From assembly GCA_963815185.1 (NCBI GenBank), contig CAWFGC010000009.1:434001-498000 (forward strand): DNA of 64,000 bases, read 5' to 3'. Source of the stretch: SHZL01 sp963815185. Lineage in GTDB: Bacteria > Pseudomonadota > Gammaproteobacteria > Xanthomonadales > SZUA-36. Under the pieces are notes generated by a model, which saw nothing but the letters and a program-made list of their open reading frames with translations, was not told the DNA's origin and did not search any database. Both the position numbers and the translations under genes were made by a program. Of the stretch, positions 54,062-62,971 are shown one piece after another. The stretch's first letter is position 1. The number at the start of each line of letters is the position of its first letter.

Positions 54062-55303
54062 TCAGCGCCGTGAGGCCCTCAAGCAGGCTGAAAGCGCGAT
54101 GGCAGCACCTGCCAGCACAGCAGCCATGTAATAGCTGGAGGAAAAACTACCGGAGTGCTGGGCCAATACGCCGGCAACGGCGGGCCCGCTGATCTGCCCG
54201 AGGCCGAAAAACAAAGTGATGAACCCCAGCGCCCTGGCGGCGTTTTCAGGTCCGGCATAGTCCCCCACCGTGGCCGCCATGATCGCTGGCATACTCCAGG
54301 CGACGAGGCCATAAAGCACTATGGACAGGTAAAGAAAAATTCCCGGCAGGCCGGAAGCGACCAGCAGATAGGCCAGACAATGAATGGAAAACACGATGAC
54401 CATGCCGGATTTTCTGCCCAATTTATCCGACAGCGAGCCGAAGACCGGTCCTGAGAGAAGGCTTAGAAACCCCACCACGGACCAGAAATTGCCCGCCAGC
54501 GATTCCGACAGGCCTCGTTCCTGCACCAGGGTCGTAACGATGAAGGTCGCATAGATGATATAGGTGTAGCCGAACAGGAAATAGATCAGGCTCAGATGGT
54601 AAATGCTCACGTTGCGGTAAATACTGATGGTTTCTTTTGGCATTTCCGGCTGCGGTGCGACTGTATCCCGCCCATTTTCAGCGGGCGCGGAAAGTCCCAG
54701 ATCGGCGGGTGTGTTGCGCAGAACAATGAGGCACAGGATCGCGATGACGCCAACGATGGCCCCCAGCGAAAGCCAGCTTATGCGCCATCCTTCCGCGCCG
54801 TTCGCCTGGTTGACCAGGGGAATGAAAAAGCCGGAAAAAATAATGGCCAGGCCGCTGCCTGAGGTTATGAACCCGGTCGCCTTGCCCCGGTTGTTTTTCG
54901 TAAACCATGCCAAAGCCAGGCTCACCATCGACACATTGGCCGCACCGCTGCCCATGCCGGTGAGGACATAAAGCGTCAGCAAGCCGGCAAATGATTCTGC
55001 ACGGGCGAGCATGGCCATGGTCACTGCCACCAGCAGCAAGGAAAGAAAAACGGCGCTGCGTTGCCCGATGCGTGCGACGATCACGCCGCTGGCAAGAACC
55101 GCCAGCAGATAGCCGACGAAATTGCCGGTGCTGACAAATCCCATCTGGGCGTAACTGAGCCCCAGCGTGGTGCCCATCGAAGGCAGCAGCATGCCCAGCG
55201 CAAAGCGGCCGAATCCAAGGGCGGCGAGGATGGTCAAGGTGCCTGCCGCAACAATGACCCAGCCGTAATAGAAGGGCAGCCGGCTGAGTCTCGGAGCGAT
55301 CAT
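54062..55303 (-). CDS. Major facilitator superfamily transporter
   Basis: The 413-residue protein has twelve predicted membrane helices and the MFS loop signature in reduced form (VIVARIGQRSAVF; later GSLSDKLGRKSGMV). It resembles the YbfB/oxalate-formate antiporter-like group. It is 15 bp downstream of the aromatic amino acid decarboxylase gene on the same strand, which suggests amino acid/amine exchange or product export. That is inference from position only. Confidence 0.86.
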   Translation of the reverse strand: MIAPRLSRLPFYYGWVIVAAGTLTILAALGFGRFALGMLLPSMGTTLGLSYAQMGFVSTGNFVGYLLAVLASGVIVARIGQRSAVFLSLLLVAVTMAMLARAESFAGLLTLYVLTGMGSGAANVSMVSLALAWFTKNNRGKATGFITSGSGLAIIFSGFFIPLVNQANGAEGWRISWLSLGAIVGVIAILCLIVLRNTPADLGLSAPAENGRDTVAPQPEMPKETISIYRNVSIYHLSLIYFLFGYTYIIYATFIVTTLVQERGLSESLAGNFWSVVGFLSLLSGPVFGSLSDKLGRKSGMVIVFSIHCLAYLLVASGLPGIFLYLSIVLYGLVAWSMPAIMAATVGDYAGPENAARALGFITLFFGLGQISGPAVAGVLAQHSGSFSSSYYMAAVLAGAAIALSACLRASRR

Positions 55304-55318
55304 TGGCAGCGACGGCAG

Positions 55319-56800
55319 TCACCGCAGAACGGGGTCAGAGTAAAGGGACAGAGTAACTACTCTGTCCCTTTCTGACTCTGACTCCCGGGTTTCCTCGGCT
55401 TCGCGTTGCATCAGGGCCCAAAGCGACTCCAGGTGCGTCCGTTCGGTGGCCAGCGCCCCGATCGAGACCCGCACCATCCAGCGCCCGTCGAGAATGGCCG
55501 GGGTGAGGTAAGCACGACCGGAGCGATTGACCCGCTCGGCCCAGGCCTGGGTATGTTGATCCAGGGCCTCAGCCGCAAGGCCTTCGGGCTCGTGGCGTAC
55601 ACACAATGTTTGCAGCGGCACCGGGGCGAGCACCCGCCAGCCCGGTGCGGCGCGCACCTGCCCGGCCAGCCATTGGGCATTGGCAAGATCGCGGCGCAAA
55701 CGGACCTGCAGGCCTTCCACCCCTTGTTCCCGGATCAGGCACCAGAGTTTGAGTGCGCGAAAACGCCGCCCCAGGGGGATGCCCCAGTCGCGCAGATTCT
55801 TCACCTGCTCATCCACTGCGCTTTGCAGATAGCTGGGGTTGGTGCTCATCACCCGGATCAGGTCCTGCGGGTGGCGCACGAAGTACAGCGAGCAATCGAA
55901 AGCCGCACCCAGCCACTTGTGCGCATTGAGCACCAGTGAATCAGCCGCTTCGATGCCCTGCCACATCCAGCGGCATTCGGGCAGGATCATCGCCGAGCCG
56001 CCCATGGCGGCATCCACGTGCAGCCACAGGCCGTGTTGCCGGGCAGCCTCTGCGATCGCCTCTATCGGATCGAGGGCTGTGGTGGTGGTTGTGCCGGTGG
56101 TGGCGACAACGGCGCATGGCTTGAAGCCGCTTTCCAGGTCGGATTGGATGGCGGCGGCCAGCGCTTCGGGTTTCATGGCGAAGTGCTCATCGGTGGCAAT
56201 CGTGCGGGTATTGGCACGCCCGAAGCCCGCCAGCAGGGCGGCTTTTTCGACCGAACTGTGCCCGTGTGCGGACATGTAGACAATCAAGGGCCGGGCTTCG
56301 CCTTGCAAACCGCCCCGCGCCAGCGAATAGTCCGAGGCGCGTTCGCGGGCGCACAACAGCGCCAGCAGGGTGCTGGTGGACGCCGTGTCCTGAATCACGC
56401 CGCTCCAGGAGGCAGAAAGCCCCACCATCTGGCGCACCCAATCGGTGACCACTTCCTCCAGTTCGGTGAGCGCCGGGCTGGATTGCCAGGAAAGGCCGAG
56501 CACCCCCAGGCCGGTGCTGAGGTAGTCGCCCAGCACGGAAGCCAGTTCGCTGTTGGCTGGAAAATAACCAAAAAAGTCGGGATGTTGCCAGTGCGTCAGG
56601 CCAGGCATGATGATCTCGTCGAGGTCGCGGAAAATGCCCTCGAAGGGTTCGGGCTGAACAGGCGGCGCCGGCGGGAGTTGGGCCTTGACCGCGCCGGGTT
56701 CGAGTGGCGACATCACCGGCAGCCCGGCGACACGGGACCGGTAGTCGGCGATCCAGTCGATCAGTTGATGACCGGCGTTGCGGAATTCTTCGGGGGTCAT
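55319..56800 (-). CDS. Group II PLP-dependent amino acid decarboxylase (aromatic type)
   Basis: This cytosolic enzyme decarboxylates an aromatic amino acid (Tyr, Trp, Phe or DOPA). It has THWQHPDFFGYFPANS near 70, H181 (HGHSSVEKAALL) for PLP stacking, D263 (LWLHVDAAMGGSA) and the Schiff-base K295 (LVLNAHKWLGAAFDCS). The core is full length (~470). The last 20 residues (ESESERDRVVTLSLYSDPVLR) are not part of the family. They are read from a REP-like palindrome that has replaced the original stop. The downstream MFS gene is 15 bp away. Confidence 0.92.
   Translation of the reverse strand: MTPEEFRNAGHQLIDWIADYRSRVAGLPVMSPLEPGAVKAQLPPAPPVQPEPFEGIFRDLDEIIMPGLTHWQHPDFFGYFPANSELASVLGDYLSTGLGVLGLSWQSSPALTELEEVVTDWVRQMVGLSASWSGVIQDTASTSTLLALLCARERASDYSLARGGLQGEARPLIVYMSAHGHSSVEKAALLAGFGRANTRTIATDEHFAMKPEALAAAIQSDLESGFKPCAVVATTGTTTTTALDPIEAIAEAARQHGLWLHVDAAMGGSAMILPECRWMWQGIEAADSLVLNAHKWLGAAFDCSLYFVRHPQDLIRVMSTNPSYLQSAVDEQVKNLRDWGIPLGRRFRALKLWCLIREQGVEGLQVRLRRDLANAQWLAGQVRAAPGWRVLAPVPLQTLCVRHEPEGLAAEALDQHTQAWAERVNRSGRAYLTPAILDGRWMVRVSIGALATERTHLESLWALMQREAEETRESESERDRVVTLSLYSDPVLR
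55331..55386. repeat. REP-like palindrome at the decarboxylase 3' end
   Basis: A perfect 14-bp stem (AAAGGGACAGAGTA at 55342-55355 with its complement at 55358-55371, 2-nt loop) is flanked by a second pairing (GTCAGAG at 55334-55340 with CTCTGAC at 55376-55382). It opens with GGGG and closes with CCC. It resembles the dispersed GGGGTCAGAGT palindromes mobilised by RAYT transposases. It encodes the foreign tail of the decarboxylase. Confidence 0.75.
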
Positions 56801-56887
56801 AACCTATCCTTTCAATGGTTTTTGCAATCGGATTGTGCCTGCGCTGGGCATAAAGCCGGCGCCGGCTGCAAAGGTGCAGGCGCCAAA

Positions 56888-59800
56888 TCAGTCCGTCTTG
56901 ATTCCTGCCAGCAATTTGTACACCAGTGGCAAGACAATGACCACCAGCGGAATCTGTACCAGCAGGCCTGAAATGATGGCCACCGCCAGCGGTTGTTGCA
57001 TCGCAGATCCCTGTCCCAGCGCCAGGGCCAAAGGCAGCAGGGCCAGGATTGCGGCCAAAGTGGTCATCGCAATCGGCCGCATGCGGTTCATGCCGGCCTG
57101 GATGAGCGCAGTGCCGGAGGCGGGCTCTTTGGCGCGCAGATCGTGGTACTCAGAGAAATAGAAGATCGACACCTCGGTGACGATGCCGATGATCATGGTC
57201 ATGCCCATCATCGCGGTGATATTCAACTCGATGCCGGTCAGCCACAGACCGATGAAGACGGCGCTCATGGCGAGCAAAGGGGACACCATGATGGCGATGG
57301 CCGCGGCGAATTCCTCATACAGGAACAACAGCAGCAGGAACACCAGGGCAAGGGCGGCGGCGAACACGCCAATCAGGCCGCGAAAAGCGATTTGCTGTTC
57401 CTTGTACAGACCACCCAATTCGTAGTACATGTCGCCGGTCAATAAGCCGGGCTGGGCCAGAGCCCGTTTCACATCGGCCACGGTGGAGCCCAGATCCCGC
57501 CCGCTGATACGGCCGGTAACGGCGACCATGCGCTTGAGGTTGTCGCGGGTAATTTGTGGTTGTCCACTTTCCGCCGAAACGCGCGCGATGCGCTTGAGCG
57601 GGAAGCGGTGCCCGTCCGGCGCCCGCAACCAGATCTTGTCAATCGCACTGGTCTTGTCGCGCGCTTGCGGCGGTACCCACAGGCGCACCCCTACGAGTTT
57701 GATGCTCTCCTGCACCTGGGTGGTGACGAGGCCGTTGAACCAGGCTTCGAGTTGTTGCGTCACGAGGTCGGGATCGATGCCTTCAAGCGCTGCCTTGTCA
57801 CGGTCGACCACGATATTGATGGCATCACCGGCATCGACCACGCCATCCTTGACGTCGACCACGCCCTGAATCTTTCCGATGGCTGCCGCCACCCTGGGTG
57901 CGGTGGCAGATCAGATTCTTGATGCTGTCGCTGTAAATCTTGATTTCAATCGGCTGCGGTACGGCGGTCAGATCGCCAATCAGATCTTCCATCAGCAGGA
58001 TCAGTTCGATTTCTATACCGGGCACCTGGGTTTCAATGCGGCCACGGATTTGGTCCATCACTTCATCGATAGGCGGCCGCGGAAAGGGTTTCAGACGGAC
58101 GAAATAATCGCCCTGGTTGGCCTCGGTCAAACCGCCGCCGAGTTGCAGGCCGGTGCGCCGCGAATACGTCTCCACCGACGGGTCCTGCTGCAGGATGGTT
58201 TCTATCTGCAGCAACAAACGATCCGTTTCCTGCAGCGAGGTGCCGGACGGGGCGACGTAATCCAGCACAAATCCCCCTTCATCCATATGCGGGATGAAGC
58301 CCGATCCGACCTGGTGGTAGGCAATGAGGCCGAGACCCACCAGCGGAACCAGTCCGGCCAGCAGCAACACAGGCTTGCGCATCAATCGTTGCATTAAGTG
58401 CTGTGTAGCGGTCCTGCACCCTTTTGAACACGCGGCCCACGTCTTCCTTGTCGGCATCCGCCTGGTGCAGCAGGTGCTCCGCCAGCAACGGCACCGCCAG
58501 CCAGGCGAGCAGGAAAGAGATGGCAAGGCTGCTGGCCATGGTGAACGACAGGGCCTTGAAAAAAGCACCGGTGACACCGCTGAGGAATGCCAGCGGCGCA
58601 AAAATGATGATGGTCGCGGCCGAGGAACCGGCCAGCGGCGGCGAGAACTCGATCGCCGCTTCACGGATGGTCAGTGCATGATCGTCTTTGAGTTCCCGCA
58701 GGCGGCGGATGATGTGCTCGATCATCACGATGGCGTCATCGACAATCAGGCCCACTGCTGCAGCCATGCCGCCCAGGGTCATGATATTGAAGCTCATGTG
58801 CAGCACTGCCAGCAGCAGGATGGTGCTGGCCAGCACCGAGGGCACGACCAATATCGCCACCAGCGTGATTTTCAGGCTGCGTAAAAATACGAACAACACC
58901 AGGGCCGCCAACACCACGCCAAAGGCAATCGCATCGCGCACGCTGCCGGCCGATGTGGTGATCAGTTGGCTCTGGTCATACCAGTTGGCGACATGAACGT
59001 CTTTTGGCAGCTTATCGCCGTATTCCTGCAGACGTTGCTGCACACCGCGGACGATTTGCACGGTATTGCCGTCGGGTTGCTGGTAGACCAGCACCAGCAC
59101 CGCGTCATGGCCGTCGGCCGTTACCCGCAACCACTGCGGCGCGGTGGTGGCGTACACCTGGGCGATGTCTTCCAATCGCACCAGGCCGCCGTTGCCGCTG
59201 CGCAGCACCGTGTTCAGGATGTTGTCCAAAGAGTGAATGCGTGTGTCAGACAGCATCAGGTACAGCTTGTAGTGGTCCTCGAGACGCCCCACAGCCTGCA
59301 GCACGTTGCTGGCGGACAATGCATTGGCAACATCAGTGAATGGCAGGCCGTAGGCGGCGAGTTTCTCCGGGTCGATCTCGACGCGGTATTCTGCCGCCTC
59401 GCCGCCCTGAACCACGACTTTGGCAACACCGTTGATGGATGACAGCAGCGGCACGAACTGGAACGTGGCCAGATCGCGCAGCTCGACCAGCGACAGGCTA
59501 TCCGATGTCAGGCTGTAGGCAGTCACCGGAAACACGGTCGGATCCATGCGCCGCACGGTAAAGCGGGTGTCGGGCGGCAGGCCCGGCAGAACCTGGTTGA
59601 TGGCGGATTCCACCTGCAGCATGGCCGCCACCATGTCGCCGCCCCATTGAAAGTTGACCGAAAGCTCCGCGCTGCCGCGGCTGGTCGTCGAACGCAGGCC
59701 AACCACGCCGGGCACCGAACGCACCGCCTGTTCCAGCGGCTGGGTAACGGCGATGACCATCTGGTCCGCCGGCTGGTCGCCGGTATCGATCGAAACCACC

Positions 59801-59955
59801 ACGCGCGGAAAGTCGACATGCGGAAACAGGGCGACCGGCAGGTTCAGGCCGGCCATCACGCCGCCCAGTGCGAGGATGGCCACCAGCACCAGAATGGAGC
59901 GCCGGTGGCCGGCGGCCCAGTGGGCGACGTCCATCGGTGTCCTGTCACGCGTCAT
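56888..59955 (-). CDS. RND-family efflux permease (two frameshifts)
   Basis: The inner-membrane pump is read in three pieces. Piece 1 (59955 to ~58395) has helix 1, the porter domain, and helices 2-6 with IVDDAIVMIEHIIRRL (the helix 4 acidic pair). Piece 2 begins LMRKPVLLLAGLVPLVGLG after an extra T at 58394-58395 (plus strand). Piece 3 begins RVAAAIGKIQGVVDVKDG after another indel near 57890-57912 and holds helices 8-12 (NITAMMGMTMIIGIVTEVSIF). Reconstructed length is about 1023, normal for RND. The profile is between HAE1 and CusA types. It is the last gene of the TolC-MFP-RND operon. Confidence 0.87.
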
Positions 59956-59973
59956 ATGACACCTGACAGAACA

Positions 59974-61005
59974 CTAGTGGTCCCTGACCAACATGCCGTC
60001 GGACAGTTGGTAGTTGCCGGAAACCACCACGATGTCTCCCGCGGCCAGCGGCCCGGAGATTTCAATCAGACCGTCTGTTTCGACGCCGGTCTGTACCGCT
60101 ACCCGTTGCGCTTTGCCCTGCTTGATAACGAACAGATAGGCATTGGCGTCCTGGCCCAGAACGGCACTGCGGGGTACGACCAGGCCCGCGTGGGAGGCAT
60201 AATGAATCTGTCCCAGAATGCGGCTGCCCAATACCAGGCGATCGACCTTGTCTTCCGGAATGGGCGCCAGCACCTCCACCAGCAGCGTGTCGGGATCGAT
60301 CATCGCGTGCACTTCGCGTATCTCGGTTTCAACGCTGATGTCGGGAACGAACAGAGAGGTGATGGTGACGGGCGTTCCTGCCTGCACCGCGTCCAAATCC
60401 TCCGGTTCGACACCGAGACGGGCGATCAGGCGCTTTTCCGCGGCGATCAGCATGGCGGTCGAATCGGCCTGTGCACGCTGGCCCTGCGAGACATCCAGGC
60501 GGGTGACAATACCATCCGCGGGCGCGCGCAGGGTTTCTTCGGTCACATCCATGCCGCGCTTACGCAGCGACTCCAGAGTAGCCTGTGCATCCTTGAGGCT
60601 GCGGCCGGCGGCATCGACCTGGGCTCTTGTGGCCAGTTGATCTGCCAGCAGCCGTTGCTGACGATCCAGTTCGCGCCGCGCAAAGTCCACCCCGCTTTGT
60701 GCTTGCAGGTACTGCATGTGCGCTTCGGGCGCGGTAATCACTTCGAGCAGTTTGTCGCCGCTTTTGACGCGTTGACCAAGGCGCACCCAGACACGGTTGA
60801 TCAAACCCGCGTGCGGCAGGGAAAGGCTCAAGACCTGGTCGGGGTCGGGGTCGAGCACCCCAAACGCCGCCAGGGACTCGGTCAGCGTGCGCTCTGCCAC
60901 CGGCGCTGTGGTAACCAGCACCGCAGGTTCTTCTTCTGCGGCAGCCGGCAGCGGGCCGGCGATGCCAAAGATCAGCGTCAGGCAGATTACGCTCCAGTGA
61001 GTCAT
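59974..61005 (-). CDS. RND periplasmic adaptor (membrane fusion protein)
   Basis: The 343-residue protein links the RND pump to the outer-membrane channel. It has a signal peptide (VICLTLIFGIAGPLPAAA), the barrel-sandwich strands (VWVRLGQRVKSGDKLLEV), a coiled-coil hairpin (RRELDRQQRLLADQLATRAQVDAAGRSLKDAQ) and the beta-barrel part ending LAAGDIVVVSGNYQLSDG. I chose the ATG that overlaps the TolC-like stop by 4 bp; the longer frame adds a 32-residue leader without support. Ends 18 bp before the permease start. Confidence 0.9.
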   Translation of the reverse strand: MTHWSVICLTLIFGIAGPLPAAAEEEPAVLVTTAPVAERTLTESLAAFGVLDPDPDQVLSLSLPHAGLINRVWVRLGQRVKSGDKLLEVITAPEAHMQYLQAQSGVDFARRELDRQQRLLADQLATRAQVDAAGRSLKDAQATLESLRKRGMDVTEETLRAPADGIVTRLDVSQGQRAQADSTAMLIAAEKRLIARLGVEPEDLDAVQAGTPVTITSLFVPDISVETEIREVHAMIDPDTLLVEVLAPIPEDKVDRLVLGSRILGQIHYASHAGLVVPRSAVLGQDANAYLFVIKQGKAQRVAVQTGVETDGLIEISGPLAAGDIVVVSGNYQLSDGMLVRDH

Positions 61006-62459
61006 GGCGTGTTTTCCTTGATTTCGGCGGCAGGGGCAAGCGCCTGGTCCGGATAACCAGGCAGGGCCAGCATGGTTTCCAGTGCAATGCGGTTTTCCCA
61101 CCCGGCCTGTTCCAGGCCGATCTGCTCGAGCCGCTTGTTGACCCAGGTGGATTCCATGTTGAGAAACGTCAGCGCATCGATTTCCCGCTGGGCATAAGCA
61201 TTGCGAGCGCGTTCCACCAGGTGCTCCAGAGTGGGTAAATAGGTCTGCAGCTCATCGACCTGCCGTGTCAGGATAGCCTGTAATTGCAGCAGGCGGTCAA
61301 CATCGACCCGCGCCTCGGCAAGCCTTGCGCCGTACTCCTGGTACAACTGCTCGCGGCTCGCGCGCTCAATGGAAATATTTCCGCGGTTGCCGCTGAACAG
61401 GGGCAGGTTGAGGCTGACCGTCAGGCCCGATGTCTTGACGTTGCTGGTATCGCGCGCCAGGTTCACGCCGATGCCCAGAGACGGAAACTGGGCCAGTATG
61501 GCCGCCCGCACCTGGGATTCCTGGCTCTGGTAGCCGGCTTTGAGCGCCAGTAAATCCGGGCGGACCTGTGGCAGCACGGCCAGTCGTTCCTGCACCATCG
61601 CAGGGTCCAGCGGACTTTGCTGCGTCAGTGGCGCAAAGACCACCGTAACCTGGGGATCCAGGCCCAGCAACAGATTGAAGCTGTGGCGCGTTTCATTGTG
61701 TGCCTGTTCGATCTGATTGATCTGGCTGAGCACATCGACCAGCGCGGTCAGATCCGTACCGTTGATGTCCAGCGTGACATCGCCCTCTTCGAGCGCCCTG
61801 GCGGATCGATCGTAGCGCTGCTGGTACAGGGCCAGCATGCTGTGCAGCAAGGCGAGCTGTTCTTCCTCGAGTTGCATGCGCACGGCCAGGGAGCGCGCCT
61901 GTTGAATGACTTGCCACTCCTGCCACAGCAGGTCGAGACGGACCATTTCCTGGCCTTGCCGGGCGGCGTCGATGCGCGCCTGGCGGTCGATCAGCGGGAT
62001 GATGTCATAGCCCAGGCCCAGCAGGGTCGCGTTGACCAATCCGCTGGTATCGCCTCTGGGTTTGTCGATGCCGGCGCTGAGCTGCGGATCCGGCAACAGG
62101 CCGGCGGCAAAGGCTTGTGCTCCGGCCAACTGCAATCGCGCCCGCTGTATCTTCAGTTCGGGAGAGTTGATCACCGCGAGTATCCCGACTTCCGTGAGAT
62201 CGAGCCCATCAGCCAGATCGATTGGATAGGGCTTTGATTCGCCGTTCAGCAGCGTGGCGGCCTTCACCTGCAAATCTTCGAGATTTGTCGCCAGCGGCGA
62301 GCGGTCCTGCAAGGGATGCGTTTGATAGGAAGTGCATCCCGTCATCAGCACCAGCACAAGCAGGCTGAACACTCGGTAAGTAACGGCTTGGGTGCTGGTG
62401 ATGGTTCGGTAGCTTAATGGGTAAATCCGGGATCGATGTGGACTTTTAGTATAAGGCAA
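61002..62459 (-). CDS. TolC-like outer-membrane efflux protein
   Basis: This is an outer-membrane factor lipoprotein: signal VFSLLVLVLMTGCTSYQ (lipobox LMTGC), then two OEP repeats with long helices and strands (EVGILAVINSPELKIQRARLQLAGAQAFAAGLLPDPQLSAGID, and LAVLPQVRPDLLALKAGYQSQ). The start is unclear: the frame opens with TTG at 62459, giving a 40-residue leader before the signal; no ATG lies closer. It is first in the operon, with 4-bp overlap to the adaptor gene, so the unit encodes a full tripartite pump. Confidence 0.87.
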   Translation of the reverse strand: MPYTKSPHRSRIYPLSYRTITSTQAVTYRVFSLLVLVLMTGCTSYQTHPLQDRSPLATNLEDLQVKAATLLNGESKPYPIDLADGLDLTEVGILAVINSPELKIQRARLQLAGAQAFAAGLLPDPQLSAGIDKPRGDTSGLVNATLLGLGYDIIPLIDRQARIDAARQGQEMVRLDLLWQEWQVIQQARSLAVRMQLEEEQLALLHSMLALYQQRYDRSARALEEGDVTLDINGTDLTALVDVLSQINQIEQAHNETRHSFNLLLGLDPQVTVVFAPLTQQSPLDPAMVQERLAVLPQVRPDLLALKAGYQSQESQVRAAILAQFPSLGIGVNLARDTSNVKTSGLTVSLNLPLFSGNRGNISIERASREQLYQEYGARLAEARVDVDRLLQLQAILTRQVDELQTYLPTLEHLVERARNAYAQREIDALTFLNMESTWVNKRLEQIGLEQAGWENRIALETMLALPGYPDQALAPAAEIKENTP

Positions 62460-62580
62460 CTGCAGCCTTGAAAGCTCCTTTGTGAAATCCTTTGAAATGC
62501 CCGTGCTGACCAGCTTTCAAGCGTTACCGCTCCTGCTCACCATGTGGGTTTGCCGCCAAGGCGGCGATCTGATCCTGCTG

Positions 62581-62964
62581 TCACGCCGCAGCCTGTGAAC
62601 GCCATAGCAAGCTGCCAAGCGTTACCAGCAGCGCGCCGCCCAGGCGCAGGTAAACGCGTAAAAACCGGTCTGAGAGCCGCTGAAATTTGCAGATCAGAGC
62701 CGGCAGCAAGAGAATCACTGCTCCTTCCAGCGCCAGCAGCCAGCCCAGCAACGTGACAAAAAGCGGCCAGGTGCCGCTCCATTGGTTGTAGCCCTGGCCT
62801 ACCGTAATGCCTGCCGCCAGCATCACCAGGGCGGCCGGAAAATAGTCTTCCGGTCGTGCCATGATGCGCCGTGTCAGGCCGAGCCATCGTTCGGTCTGCA
62901 GCAGGTAGGAAAGTCCGAGGATCACCAGCGTGGTTGCGACCAGGACAGGAGTCAACTCGATCAT
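62581..62964 (-). CDS. Small membrane protein with about four helices
   Basis: The 127-residue protein has about four hydrophobic spans (ELTPVLVATTLVILGLSYLL; FPAALVMLAAGITVG; WPLFVTLLGWLLALEGAVILLLPALI; YLRLGGALLVTLGSLLW) with short basic loops. I do not recognise the family. It begins 7 bp after the TRAP solute-binding gene on the same strand, so it may be expressed with it. It is too short and the wrong shape for a DctM; a DctQ small subunit also has four helices, but the typical sequence pattern is not visible. Confidence 0.65.
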   Translation of the reverse strand: MIELTPVLVATTLVILGLSYLLQTERWLGLTRRIMARPEDYFPAALVMLAAGITVGQGYNQWSGTWPLFVTLLGWLLALEGAVILLLPALICKFQRLSDRFLRVYLRLGGALLVTLGSLLWRSQAAA

Positions 62965-62971
62965 GGCGCGC

